64,000 nt of DNA from Saprospiraceae bacterium (GTDB lineage: Bacteria > Bacteroidota > Bacteroidia > Chitinophagales > Saprospiraceae): positions 557,501-621,500 of the forward strand of contig JAHCHX010000001.1 in NCBI GenBank assembly GCA_026129545.1, written 5' to 3'. Every line of letters starts with the position of its first letter. Positions within the stretch are counted from its first letter, which is position 1. The translations under genes were made by a program, and so were the position numbers. This document shows, one piece after another, positions 36,112 through 44,981 of the stretch. The notes beneath the pieces are model-generated. The model saw nothing but the letters and a program-made list of their open reading frames with translations. It was not told the origin of the DNA and searched no databases.

Positions 36112-36687
36112 CTATACAGCAGGCTCCAAATGCTCGCGCATCAAGTCTTCGAGCCAATCCAAATCGCCCACAGGCTGCCCGCTCACCTTTGCCTGTTCGT
36201 CGAGCCTGCGCAATTGCAGATGCCACTCGAACAGCGTATCCTGCTCAAAATCGCGCTGCTCCTCCGCAGTCATCAAGCCACCTTGTTTTTCCAACGTGAT
36301 TTTGCTGGCTTCCGAAAGCCCTGCATAGTAGGCTGCATCGGTGCTGACCAAGTAGCGTTTGGCTTGCACATGGCCTGCCACAAGACGGGCTATTTTTTCC
36401 GAAAACCCCAGTCTGCGCAATTCCCGCGCTCCAATGGCCTCATGGTGCCAAATGCCGTAGCCGTCCATGTTGTCTTCCGGCGCGGTGCCGCACAGGTGGC
36501 CGAAGTCGTGGAGAAATGCGGCAAGGATGAATTCGGTATCGTCAGGATGGCCTTGTTGTGCGAGTTGCGCGGTTTGGGCGGCGTGCTCGAGTTGGCTCAC
36601 GGGTTCGCCGTGATATTCCTCGTGGCCGCGCTCGCGGAATACTGCGAGTATGGTTTGAATGGCTTCGTGTGTGTGGTGGTGTGTCAT
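36112..36687 (-). CDS. phnZ: PhnZ-like HD-domain phosphonate oxygenase
   Basis: 191 aa from the ATG at 36685-36687; an earlier start at 36735 lies in repeat DNA. PhnZ is a di-iron HD enzyme that oxidatively cleaves (R)-2-amino-1-hydroxyethylphosphonate to glycine and phosphate. Its landmarks are present with matching spacing: Tyr25 and Glu28 (YHGE, substrate recognition), His35, His60-Asp61, His82, His106 and Lys110 (GHVQAKRYL), and Asp163. Also matches the phosphonate-degradation HD family TIGR03276. The partner PhnY (2-oxoglutarate dioxygenase that makes the substrate) is not in the window, so the hydroxylated compound may be taken up directly. First gene of a unit with the phosphodiesterase, after the SusD terminator. 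Confidence 0.88.
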   Translation of the reverse strand: MTHHHTHEAIQTILAVFRERGHEEYHGEPVSQLEHAAQTAQLAQQGHPDDTEFILAAFLHDFGHLCGTAPEDNMDGYGIWHHEAIGARELRRLGFSEKIARLVAGHVQAKRYLVSTDAAYYAGLSEASKITLEKQGGLMTAEEQRDFEQDTLFEWHLQLRRLDEQAKVSGQPVGDLDWLEDLMREHLEPAV

Positions 36688-36689
36688 GG

Positions 36690-36785
36690 ATTTAGAGGGT
36701 GATTGAGGGTCATTTAGGGGGTGATTGAGGGTCATTTAGAGGGTCATTTAGGGGGTGATTGGCGGTCATTGAGGTCAGTCAATGG
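36690..36785. repeat. 22-bp tandem repeat upstream of phnZ
   Basis: Units of TTTAGRGGGTGATTGAGGGTCA: three full copies and shorter pieces. It starts two bases upstream of the phnZ ATG, so the phnZ leader and perhaps promoter lie in it. Confidence 0.88.
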
Positions 36786-36796
36786 GGTAGTTTTTA

Positions 36797-36830
36797 AAAA
36801 AGAGGAAAAACGGCATTGCGCCGTTTTTCC
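36797..36830 (-). terminator. Rho-independent terminator after susD
   Basis: GGAAAAACGGC (36804-36814) pairs perfectly with GCCGTTTTTCC (36820-36830), five-base loop; on the minus strand it is followed by TCTTTTTT. It separates the susCD transcript from phnZ. Confidence 0.9.
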
Positions 36831-36865
36831 ACCAAACCAAACTCAAATTTGTATGAAGCGTGCTT

Positions 36866-38335
36866 CTATTTCAGGTGCCACATTTTCGAGTTCAAATCAT
36901 CGGGGCCTTGGCGCTGCACGGCGGCTTTGTAGGAGGCCTCGTTGAGCGATTGCTCGATAATGGGGTAGCGGAATCGCACGGGTATCATGTTGTTGTTCTG
37001 ATTGGAGGGGCCGGGCTTGAGTGCGGGGATGCCGGTGCGGCGCCAGTCGAACCACGCTTCCATGCCTTGAAAAAAGAGCGACACCCATTTCTGGAAGCCG
37101 ATTTTTGAGAGTTTTTCCTGCTGCGAGCCTGTGTAGGCCACTTCTGGGAGGTCGAAATAGCCAGCTGGTACATCAAGTCCGTAAAAATTGAAGGAGCCTT
37201 TCACGCCTTGCTCGTAGAAGGTCTTGGCATCGCCTGTAATCAGCCCTTTCTCTGCTGCTTCGGCGAGCAGGAACTGCAACTCCGCGTAGGTCATCACCAC
37301 GCCTTTGGCGATGGAAAGGCCTGATGTGGAGATGGCTTGCTCGAAATAGAGGGTGCCTATGCGCGACTGGAACTGTGGGCCGCCGTTGTACTGAAGCGCA
37401 TCCACGTCGTTGAGTCCGTTGGGGAGGCCGACGAATTCTGGAATCGGGTCGGTCTCCGTGTCGGGTGTCGGGCGGAAGAAGATGGGCATACGCGGGTCGT
37501 TGAGTGCTTTGAGCGTGTCGAGCAGGGTTTTGCTGGCGCGGAACTCGTTGAACGAACCGATACGGGTGGTGTGCAGGGGGAATTGGTCGGGCGAAGAGGC
37601 CGAGTAGGTGTAAACGGCATTGTCCGCCACGCCTCCGAAAAGGGGGTATTGCGCCGGGTTGTCCACGATGGAGCGGAGGTCGGCGCTTACGTCGCGCTTG
37701 CGTGAGATGCGCATGAGTGCACGGATGCGCAGCGAGTTGGCGAGTTTTTTCCACTTGTCGAGGTTGCCTTTGAAAATCACGTCGCCAGCCACAGACTCGC
37801 TGGAGGTGCCGAGCAGGTCGCTGGCCGTTTTCAAGTCGGCCAAAATACCGTTGTAAATCTGCTCCTGCTCGTCGTATTTCGGGTAGTTCTGACCTTCTTT
37901 GGCGTTGATGGCCTCCGAATAAGGCACATCGCCGTAGGCATCGGTGGCGAGCGAGAACATCCAGGACTTCATGATGAGGGCAACGGCTTTGTAGTTGTTT
38001 TCGCCGTTGGCCTCGCTCTGCTGGAGCATGATTTTCACGTCGCGCATATTGTCGTACACGTTGTTCCAGATGCTGTTCAGTTCGCCCCAGAGGTAGCGGT
38101 CTTCGTTCACGAATTGGTTTTTGGCCGTGTGTTGAATCACGATGTTGCCGATGCCCCAGGTCTCGCCGAGCAGCGCGTTCATCATGTCGCGCTGGATTTG
38201 TGGGAGCAGCAAGCCGTTGTTTACCACTGTGGGCGAGTTGGGGTTGGTGTTGATTTCGTCAAAATCTTTGGTGCAGCCCGACGAAAGCGCGATAAGACCG
38301 ACGATTGCCAATGATTTTAGAAAAATATGTTTCAT
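36866..38335 (-). CDS. SusD/RagB-family outer-membrane lipoprotein
   Basis: 489 aa. Lipobox Cys21 (LSSGC) then TKDFDEINTNPNSP, the standard SusD opening. TPR-like helices follow, with WNNVYDNMRDVKIML and MKSWMFSLATDAYGDVPYSEAI, then DRYLWGELN-type segments, ending near WFDWRRTGIPAL...VRFRYP of the SusD-like type. Binds substrate at the cell surface as the lid of the SusC channel. Directly downstream of susC on the same strand. Substrate probably set by the surrounding phosphonate genes, an inference only. Confidence 0.92.
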   Translation of the reverse strand: MKHIFLKSLAIVGLIALSSGCTKDFDEINTNPNSPTVVNNGLLLPQIQRDMMNALLGETWGIGNIVIQHTAKNQFVNEDRYLWGELNSIWNNVYDNMRDVKIMLQQSEANGENNYKAVALIMKSWMFSLATDAYGDVPYSEAINAKEGQNYPKYDEQEQIYNGILADLKTASDLLGTSSESVAGDVIFKGNLDKWKKLANSLRIRALMRISRKRDVSADLRSIVDNPAQYPLFGGVADNAVYTYSASSPDQFPLHTTRIGSFNEFRASKTLLDTLKALNDPRMPIFFRPTPDTETDPIPEFVGLPNGLNDVDALQYNGGPQFQSRIGTLYFEQAISTSGLSIAKGVVMTYAELQFLLAEAAEKGLITGDAKTFYEQGVKGSFNFYGLDVPAGYFDLPEVAYTGSQQEKLSKIGFQKWVSLFFQGMEAWFDWRRTGIPALKPGPSNQNNNMIPVRFRYPIIEQSLNEASYKAAVQRQGPDDLNSKMWHLK

Positions 38336-38535
38336 TGTGTGTGATGTTGAAATGAAGGAAAAATAGGTTGATGGGGTTCAGGCTGTCTCAAAAGGTTGAT
38401 AAAGTTGATACGGTTGATGAAAGTTGATATGAGGAGTGAAAAGCGGCATGAATCTCTGCCTTTCCGAATCAAAATATCAACCTTCATAAGCTTTGATAAA
38501 CCCTCATCAACCTTTTGGAGCAGCTTCAACGACAT
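38336..38535. repeat. Decamer-type repeat with forward and inverted arms between susC and susD
   Basis: 38364-38430 has scattered GGTTGATR(A/G)-type words and 38480-38520 has the inverted form (TATCAACCTTCATAAG, CCCTCATCAACC). Related to the repeat at 32543-32755. The transcript could fold here, perhaps tuning the susC:susD ratio. Confidence 0.75.
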
Positions 38536-41500
38536 TTAAAACCGGAATCCGACGTTCACGCCCCAGCTCCGGGTGGAGGGCAGGGCCACCGATTCCACGC
38601 CGGGGATGACCGTGCCGCCTGCGGTGGAGGAGGTCTCCGGGTCAATGTGCGGCACTTTGGTCCAGAGGGCGAGGTTGCGGCCCACGAGGCTGATGCTGAG
38701 GTCGCGCAGGGAGGAATTGCCGAACAGTCTGTTGGGCAAGGTGTATCCGAGGCGTACTTCGCGGAGTTTGGTGAAGGAGGCATCGTAAATCATGCCTTCA
38801 ATCAGTCGGCGACCGAGCGTGTAGGAGGTGTGCCATTCGCGGGCGCTGAGTTTGGTTTCGTTGGGCTTGAACGAACCATCGCCGTTTTGCACCACGCCTT
38901 GTCCGATGACGCCGTTTCCGGGGAGGCTGATGTCGTAGCCGTTGGCTCGACCTTCGAGGGTCTCGATGATTTGCCCGCCTTCGCGGCCTACAGTCTGGGT
39001 GTGCGAGTACACTTCGCCACCTCTGCGAATGTCGAACAAGACACCGAGCGACACACCTTTGAATGTGAAGGTGTTGCCGATGCCGCCGAGCCAGTCGGGA
39101 TTGTAGTTGCCGAGCAAGATACGGCTGGGTGTTTCGATGGGTTTGCCTTGTGCATTGTAGACGATTTGGCCGACGTACTGCCCGGTGGGGTCGTAGTATT
39201 TGTCGTTAGGGTCGCTGCTCACGCGGGCAAAACCGATGCCGTACATGCTGCCCATTTGCTCGCCCACACGAGCTTCCACGGTCACATAGCGCGAGGCTAG
39301 GACGTAGTTGGTCACTTCTTGACCCGACACGGGGTCGGTGAAAAGGTCTTTGACTTTGCTGCGGTTGCGGGAGAAGTTGAACGCGACATCCCAAGAGAAA
39401 TGGCGGCTGCGGATGGGCGTGATGTTGAGGGTTACTTCCACGCCTTGGTTTTCAATCAAGCCTGCGTTGATGATACGGGCGCTGTAGCCTGTGGTGTTGG
39501 AGAGCGGAATCGGGAGAATCTGGTTCTTGCTCTGGGTGTTGTAGTAAGTGAAATCGAGGCCGAGGCGGTTGCGGAAGAAACGCACGTCGAAACCTGTTTC
39601 GATGGAAGTACTGATTTCAGGCTTCAGGTTGGCGTTCACCAACACGCTCGACTCGCTGTAAGAGGGGCTGCCCAACACGGGTTGCTGCGCGTTGAAAATG
39701 GTAGCCAACTGGTAGGGGTCGGTGTCGTTGCCCACTTGCGCCACGCCAAAGCGAACTTTTGCAAAGGAGAGGGCGCCGCTTGGGTTGAGGTTGAGCATGT
39801 CGCTCACCACGGCGCTCAGGTTGGCGGCGTAGTAGAGGTAGCTGCGCGAATTGCTGGGCAGGGTGCTCGACCAGTCGTTGCGGGCGGAGAGGTCTAGATA
39901 AAGGTAGTTGTTGAAGCCCAACTGACCGGTGGCGTAGAGCGAGTTGATGCGCTTTTCCGAAAAGGGCGTGTTCGTGAGGTTTTGCAATGCCACGCGGGAG
40001 TTGCTGAGGGCATAAATGCCGGGTACGGCAAGTTCTGGGGCGATGACATCGGAGAAACGACCCACTTGACGCATGGCGTTGCCGCCGAAGCCGAGGTTGA
40101 GGTCGAAGCGCTGGCCTAGGGGCTTTTTGTAGCTGATGAGGAAGTCCGTGTTAATCTCGGACAGCCCCAAGCGTTCTTCACGATAGCTGCCGCGCTGGAA
40201 GCGCTGTGTGCTGTAGGCACGGCGGCGGGCGCGAAACTCGTTGCTCACGTCTGCGCCGCTACGCAGCATGACGCTCAGCTCGTCGGTCAGGTCGTAGGTC
40301 AGCGACACGTTGCCATATACCCGGTTGATGTCTTGGCTGTTAGTGTTTTCGTACAGATTGAAATAGGGGTTGTCGTGGTAGTTGTAGTTGTATCCAAACT
40401 GGTTCAGCCCGGTGCGGCCAGCCATCCAGTAGTCGCGCATGGCAGCCAAATCAACCTGGCGGCCGAGCCAGCAGTTGAAGAGGTACATGATGTTCTCGGT
40501 GCCGTAGCTCAGGTTGGGGCGGTTGTCGCTTTTGTTGTTGAGGTAGTTGATGGCGGTGCGCACGCGCAGTTTGGAGCTAAGGTTGTAGCCGCCGGCGAAT
40601 GAAAGCGTGTTGCGCTTCAAGTCTGTGTTTGGCACGGTGCCCACTTGGTCGAGCCAAGTGTAGGAAAGGCGGAAGTCGCCGTTGGGGTTGCTGCCGGTGA
40701 GCGCCACGTTGTGCGTTTGCGTCACGCCGGTTTCAAAGAAATCTCTCACGTTGTTGGGGCGAGCCACCCATGGGGTGGGGATAATCTCGCCGCGAGCGGC
40801 CAATTGTTTGTCGAGGTCAACCGGGCCGATGGAGGTGAACAGGTTGCCCACGTCGCCGCCACGGAAGCCGTTGGAGGTGGGGGAGTCAAACTGTTTGATG
40901 AGCTGCCCTTCGTACCGGGGGCCCCAGCTCTCGTCCACGCCGTCGGCGATGCCGCCTCCGTTGCCATCCCTGAACTCAAAAAAGCCGCCAAGCCCCTGAC
41001 CATACACGTTTTGATAGTCGGGCAAGCGCAGCACATTTTCAAATGAAACGGTCGAGTTGACAGACACGCCGATGCCTTTTGTGTTTTTCCCGGTCTTGGT
41101 CGTTATCAAAATCACGCCGTTGTTGGCACGCGAACCGTAGAGCGCGGCGGCGCTGGCGCCTTTCAGCACGGTGATGGATTCCACGTCGTCGGGGTTGACG
41201 AAACCCGCGCCGTTGCCGTAGTCCGCTTCTTGGAAGCTGCTACCGGATGAGCCGCGAAAATCATTGGTGATGGGCACGCCATCCACCACGAAAAGCGGCT
41301 GGTTGCGGTTGATGTTGAGCGAGCGCTCGCCGCGTATGGTGATGCGGGAAGAAGAGCCGATGCCCGATGGGTTGCCCACGATGGTGACGCCAGCCACCTT
41401 GCCAGCCAGCGAATTGACGATGTTCGTCTCGCGGGCCTTGGTCAAATCTTCGCCTTTTACTTCCTGAGCGGCATAGCCCAACGATTTTTTCTCGCGGCTG

Positions 41501-41844
41501 ATGCCAAGCGCCGTCACAATGACTTCTTGCAACTTGGTGTCTTGCGTGAGCGAAATGTTCAGGATGGGCGATGTGCCGACGGTGACGGTTTGAGCGGCAT
41601 AGCCGACCAATGTCACGACAAGCACTTCGCCGGGTGCGGCATCCAAGGCAAAATTGCCATCGGCATCAGATACGGTGCCGCGCGATTGCCCTTGCACCGC
41701 GATGGTGGCACCGGGCAAAGTTTCGTTGGTCTGGGCATCCTTCACAGTGCCGCTCAGACGCTGAGCATTGGCACTTGCTAAGGACAAGAGAAGTGCTACA
41801 AGGGCATAGAACACACCCTTGAAGGTTTGGAAAAAAGCCTTCAT
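38536..41844 (-). CDS. SusC/RagA-family TonB-linked outer-membrane protein
   Basis: 1102 aa from the ATG at 41842-41844, which starts a clean signal peptide (MKAFFQTFKG...SANAQ). Residues ~25-110: carboxypeptidase-regulatory-like domain (LSGTVKDAQTNETLPGATIAV). Then the SusC signature (LQEVIVTALGISREKKSLGYAAQEV), the plug (NIVNSLAGKVAGVTI, SSSRITIRGERSLNINRNQPLFVVDGVP, VESITVLKGASAAALYGSRANNGVILITTK) and a 22-strand-type barrel ending WGVNVGFRF. Imports large or bound substrates with SusD. Full length and intact. Confidence 0.95.
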   Translation of the reverse strand: MKAFFQTFKGVFYALVALLLSLASANAQRLSGTVKDAQTNETLPGATIAVQGQSRGTVSDADGNFALDAAPGEVLVVTLVGYAAQTVTVGTSPILNISLTQDTKLQEVIVTALGISREKKSLGYAAQEVKGEDLTKARETNIVNSLAGKVAGVTIVGNPSGIGSSSRITIRGERSLNINRNQPLFVVDGVPITNDFRGSSGSSFQEADYGNGAGFVNPDDVESITVLKGASAAALYGSRANNGVILITTKTGKNTKGIGVSVNSTVSFENVLRLPDYQNVYGQGLGGFFEFRDGNGGGIADGVDESWGPRYEGQLIKQFDSPTSNGFRGGDVGNLFTSIGPVDLDKQLAARGEIIPTPWVARPNNVRDFFETGVTQTHNVALTGSNPNGDFRLSYTWLDQVGTVPNTDLKRNTLSFAGGYNLSSKLRVRTAINYLNNKSDNRPNLSYGTENIMYLFNCWLGRQVDLAAMRDYWMAGRTGLNQFGYNYNYHDNPYFNLYENTNSQDINRVYGNVSLTYDLTDELSVMLRSGADVSNEFRARRRAYSTQRFQRGSYREERLGLSEINTDFLISYKKPLGQRFDLNLGFGGNAMRQVGRFSDVIAPELAVPGIYALSNSRVALQNLTNTPFSEKRINSLYATGQLGFNNYLYLDLSARNDWSSTLPSNSRSYLYYAANLSAVVSDMLNLNPSGALSFAKVRFGVAQVGNDTDPYQLATIFNAQQPVLGSPSYSESSVLVNANLKPEISTSIETGFDVRFFRNRLGLDFTYYNTQSKNQILPIPLSNTTGYSARIINAGLIENQGVEVTLNITPIRSRHFSWDVAFNFSRNRSKVKDLFTDPVSGQEVTNYVLASRYVTVEARVGEQMGSMYGIGFARVSSDPNDKYYDPTGQYVGQIVYNAQGKPIETPSRILLGNYNPDWLGGIGNTFTFKGVSLGVLFDIRRGGEVYSHTQTVGREGGQIIETLEGRANGYDISLPGNGVIGQGVVQNGDGSFKPNETKLSAREWHTSYTLGRRLIEGMIYDASFTKLREVRLGYTLPNRLFGNSSLRDLSISLVGRNLALWTKVPHIDPETSSTAGGTVIPGVESVALPSTRSWGVNVGFRF

Positions 41845-41971
41845 AGATAGAAAAAGTTGAGTGATGGAAAAGTGATTAAATCCTTTAGCGGAAAAATGCC
41901 CGCCGGGCAAATGGAATGTTTGGAAAACAAAGCGGAAGAACCGGGAAACATTTCCCCGACCGAATCGGCGG

Positions 41972-41979
41972 CAAAAGTA
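41972..41979 (-). promoter_or_regulatory. Putative -7 box for susC
   Basis: Minus strand TACTTTTG fits TANNTTTG; 128 bases upstream of susC, giving a ~120-nt leader. No good TTG at the expected distance. The rest of 41845-42153 shows nothing further. Confidence 0.4.
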
Positions 41980-42153
41980 GAGGGGCGCTCGCGCAGGGTC
42001 GGAAAGAGCGGTTTAAGTTTGGGTTAAGTTGTTGAGAAGCAATTGGTTGGTTAACTTATTGTAACCTTCGTGTGGAAGTGAAGTAAACTGGCTGATTCAA
42101 ATCTCTTGGAGCGGGGTTGATGTTGCGAAAGACACTTTGTGGAAAGTAGGGCA

Positions 42154-42924
42154 TCAGTCGTTGAGCTGCGCGGTCCAGATGCTGATTTCCTGTTCTCCAT
42201 GATTGAGCACTACTGGCAAATCGGGCCGGGTCACGGCATTGACCAACACGCCTTCGTTTTCAAAGCCCCTGAACAGGCAAAATTCAAGGCGGTGGGCATG
42301 AGAGGTGTAGTAGGTGAGGTATTCCTCAATGACCAAACGCACTTTTTCGAAGCCGAACCAGTTGTCCGCGTCGAACTGATAAAACCACAGGGCAAAAGCA
42401 AAACTTCCGTAGTGCGCGTCGGGGAAAAACTCGGGCTGGCTTTTTTGGAGCAATAAATTGGCCAATCGGGCAGCTTTTGGGCTTCCGAGCTTGTGCGCGG
42501 CCATCAGCTCCACCTGCATCCCCACCCAGGTCGTGAGATGCGCAATGTTTTGCGCGATTTCCAAAAAGCTTTTTCGATTGTCAAACCGAACGGTGTGATG
42601 CTCGAGCTCCCAATTTTCCAGTATCACATGCTCGTACATTTTGCCGCGAAAGTGCTTGGCTGCCGGGATGGCTACGCTATGCGCCAAATCTTTGAGCTTG
42701 TCGGTGCCGAACCCCGCGACGCTCAATACCTGATTGATGCTGCCGAATCGTTTTCCGGGCAGTTTGTCGCGCTTGTCGAGCAGGCGCTGCGCGACCTCTC
42801 TGCCGATGGTGTAGCCATTTCCTTGGTGGTCTTGCACCACGTTCGGGTTGATGATGTCTTCCGCGCTTTTGGCATGATTGAGAAAGAGTAGGATGCGCTC
42901 GTGTATATGTTTGCCGATAGTCAT
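42154..42924 (-). CDS. Uncharacterised protein with a helix-hairpin-helix-like N-terminus
   Basis: 256 aa from the ATG at 42922-42924; the longer in-frame start at 43065 runs through a dispersed repeat and is rejected. Residues ~10-75 resemble a helix-hairpin-helix motif (VVQDHQGNGYTIGREVAQRLLDKRD, FGSINQVLSVAGFGTDKLKDL), as found in DNA-binding or ComEA-like modules. The rest (VILENWELEHHTVRF, WFGFEKVRLVIEEYLTYYTS) is unlike any family I know. No signal peptide, so probably cytoplasmic. It follows the unknown 551-aa gene on the same strand with a repeat between them. Confidence 0.6.
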   Translation of the reverse strand: MTIGKHIHERILLFLNHAKSAEDIINPNVVQDHQGNGYTIGREVAQRLLDKRDKLPGKRFGSINQVLSVAGFGTDKLKDLAHSVAIPAAKHFRGKMYEHVILENWELEHHTVRFDNRKSFLEIAQNIAHLTTWVGMQVELMAAHKLGSPKAARLANLLLQKSQPEFFPDAHYGSFAFALWFYQFDADNWFGFEKVRLVIEEYLTYYTSHAHRLEFCLFRGFENEGVLVNAVTRPDLPVVLNHGEQEISIWTAQLND

Positions 42925-42951
42925 GGCAGGAAATTTTGCTAAGACATTGGG

Positions 42952-43146
42952 TGTGCCGTAATTTGAAATTTTGCCACAAAGGCGCGAAGACACAGAGATT
43001 TTATACCCGGCATCGCCAAGTTTTGGGCATGATTGCAAACGCAACCTGCTCAAAATAAATGACATAAATCATGCTCGTCTGACCAATCCTAGCGAATCAA
43101 GGTGTAAAACAAGTTCTTTGAGTCTTTGCGACTTTGTGGCAACCTC
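42952..43146. repeat. Dispersed repeat, copy B
   Basis: Flanked by TTTTGCCACAAAG (~42970) and its inverse CTTTGTGGCAA (43132-43142). The interior 43017-43115 matches 27812-27907. In copy A this segment lies outside the inverted pair, so the element has been rearranged. Confidence 0.7.
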
Positions 43147-43169
43147 AGGATATTTGAATCACGGTGTAC

Positions 43170-44825
43170 TCAGTTGACGCCATAGATATATGGCAACTGC
43201 TCGTCATCGGGCCAACGCGGGATGATGATGAAAAAACCATGGTCAGACAGGTCGGGCAGCGAAAGGGAGAAGAGCCAGTTGTCCTCCACCGCCTCTCCGT
43301 TGCTCGGGTTGTTTTCGGAGCACTCGATGGGCAAAAACTCGATTTGACCGCTTTTGAGGTATCGCATGATATGATGCTTGATGGCGGCGCGATACTCCAT
43401 CGGGTCGTCAAAATCTTGTTCGTCCACTTCGTCCCGGTGCACTTCCTTGACGATGTTGAAAACTGATTGGGGCGTGAGATAATCGTGGAGAGTCGTGTTG
43501 AGTGCCTGACGAAGTATCCCGGGAAAGTATCTCCAATCGGGGCCAAAACGGTGTCGTTGGGCCTCGTAATTCTCCTGCGAGATGGTCCATCGCAAACCCT
43601 CCAATCCGAACTCTTCGTGCACCACGTGCTTGATGGAATCTTCGAACGCTGTGTCGTTGGGGATGAAACCGTCGTTCCAGCTGGCGTTTTCGATGTCGCC
43701 TGTACGATTGGCGGTGATGATGAAGCGCACGTTGGTCTTGCGCGGCATTTCCAAACCGAACACCCAAACGTCGTCCGTGTCGGGCCAGAAATTTTCCGGC
43801 ACCGGGAAAGCGGGGGCATCGGGCGAAGAAAGCAAGCGGAGCTTTCCAGTCTCAATGTATTCGCGTTGGTAAGCTTGGATGGATTTGTCAGGGTCGGGCC
43901 AAATTTCCTGCATGATGAAATCGCGGAAGGAAAAGCTGCTTTCCCCATTGAAGATGCCTTCGTGTAAGGCGGCGAAAAGCGAGTTGCCAAAGTTCTGGTT
44001 GGGCGTGAGCGCCAGTTGGCGCTGCACTTCATCGGTGTCAATGTCCAATTCCAGATTGAGAAATTGCGCGAATTGACGTGTCACTTTGACTATCAAGTTG
44101 TCCAAGTCGAGCGTTCTGGAAAAGTAGCCTATGCTGTACTGCGTAGGTTGGTCGCGCAGCACAAAGGCTGCAAATTGCGCGGGGAATAGGTCTGGTATAT
44201 GTAGGCCAAACATCCAGAAACGCTGAAAATCAAGCGATTCGGGCAAGTCAAAGTCCAAAGGGGCTTGTGTCGTCGTAGGTTCGGCAGGGATGAGCAGGAG
44301 CGTGCCAGTATTCAGATACGATTTCAGAATTTCCTCCGGCGAGTTGCTTTCGTTGTAAGCCAAGTCGCGGCGCGACACTACGGCGACAAGGCTCAATTGG
44401 CCTTGTCCCCAGCGCAGAAAGGCTGACAGCGCCCCACGCAGCGCAGGGATAAAGCCTCTCGAAGGGAAATTCTTGTGTTGGCGCGCTACTTCGTTGAGGT
44501 CTATTTTCCACTTGAGGCCGCGCAGCCCGAATTCGTGGCGCACGACCCGGCGAATGAGCTTGTCGAGGTCGCCAATGTTGTTGAGTTCAAACTGCTCATC
44601 AAGCCATTTCTTCGCAGGTTCGGTGAAAGTGTACTGTTGAGCGACGTATTGCAGGGTACGCCATTCAATGTCGGTGATGCCTCGGCCATCGAGTGCCATT
44701 TGGTAAAGTTGCTGGATTTCTTCGAGCGAAATACGGCTTTCACCGCGTCCTTGCGTGAAGGATTCGGCAGCTAGGAGTAGGTTGCGGTCGTAGCGCACCC
44801 CTCTGATGATTTTGTAGTAGGACAT
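43170..44825 (-). CDS. Uncharacterised 551-aa protein with internal repeats
   Basis: Start taken at the ATG 44823-44825 (MSYYKIIRG); an in-frame start 30 bases upstream is possible. No signal peptide. Three related stretches occur: DLDKLIRRVVRHEFGLRGLKWKI...YLNTGTLLLIPAEP, DLDNLIVKVTRQFAQF...YIETGKLRLLSSPD, and FEDSIKHVVHEEFGLEGLRWTI...YLKSGQIEFLPIEC. Each is followed by a block with (F/V)WxFGLxxPxL. So it is built from ~150-aa repeats of amphipathic helices and strands. I do not recognise the family. Neighbours give no functional clue. Confidence 0.6.
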   Translation of the reverse strand: MSYYKIIRGVRYDRNLLLAAESFTQGRGESRISLEEIQQLYQMALDGRGITDIEWRTLQYVAQQYTFTEPAKKWLDEQFELNNIGDLDKLIRRVVRHEFGLRGLKWKIDLNEVARQHKNFPSRGFIPALRGALSAFLRWGQGQLSLVAVVSRRDLAYNESNSPEEILKSYLNTGTLLLIPAEPTTTQAPLDFDLPESLDFQRFWMFGLHIPDLFPAQFAAFVLRDQPTQYSIGYFSRTLDLDNLIVKVTRQFAQFLNLELDIDTDEVQRQLALTPNQNFGNSLFAALHEGIFNGESSFSFRDFIMQEIWPDPDKSIQAYQREYIETGKLRLLSSPDAPAFPVPENFWPDTDDVWVFGLEMPRKTNVRFIITANRTGDIENASWNDGFIPNDTAFEDSIKHVVHEEFGLEGLRWTISQENYEAQRHRFGPDWRYFPGILRQALNTTLHDYLTPQSVFNIVKEVHRDEVDEQDFDDPMEYRAAIKHHIMRYLKSGQIEFLPIECSENNPSNGEAVEDNWLFSLSLPDLSDHGFFIIIPRWPDDEQLPYIYGVN

Positions 44826-44981
44826 AAGATGCAAGATTTGATTTTGAGCCTGCAACCTATGCGCGACTTGTGAACAGGGCGTTAAACCAAAATTAAGAAT
44901 GATGTGAACGTGGAGGAAGTGTGCAGGACGCTCACAAATGCCCTAAGCGGATTTTTCGGATTTTTGCCCCAAAAACGCACT

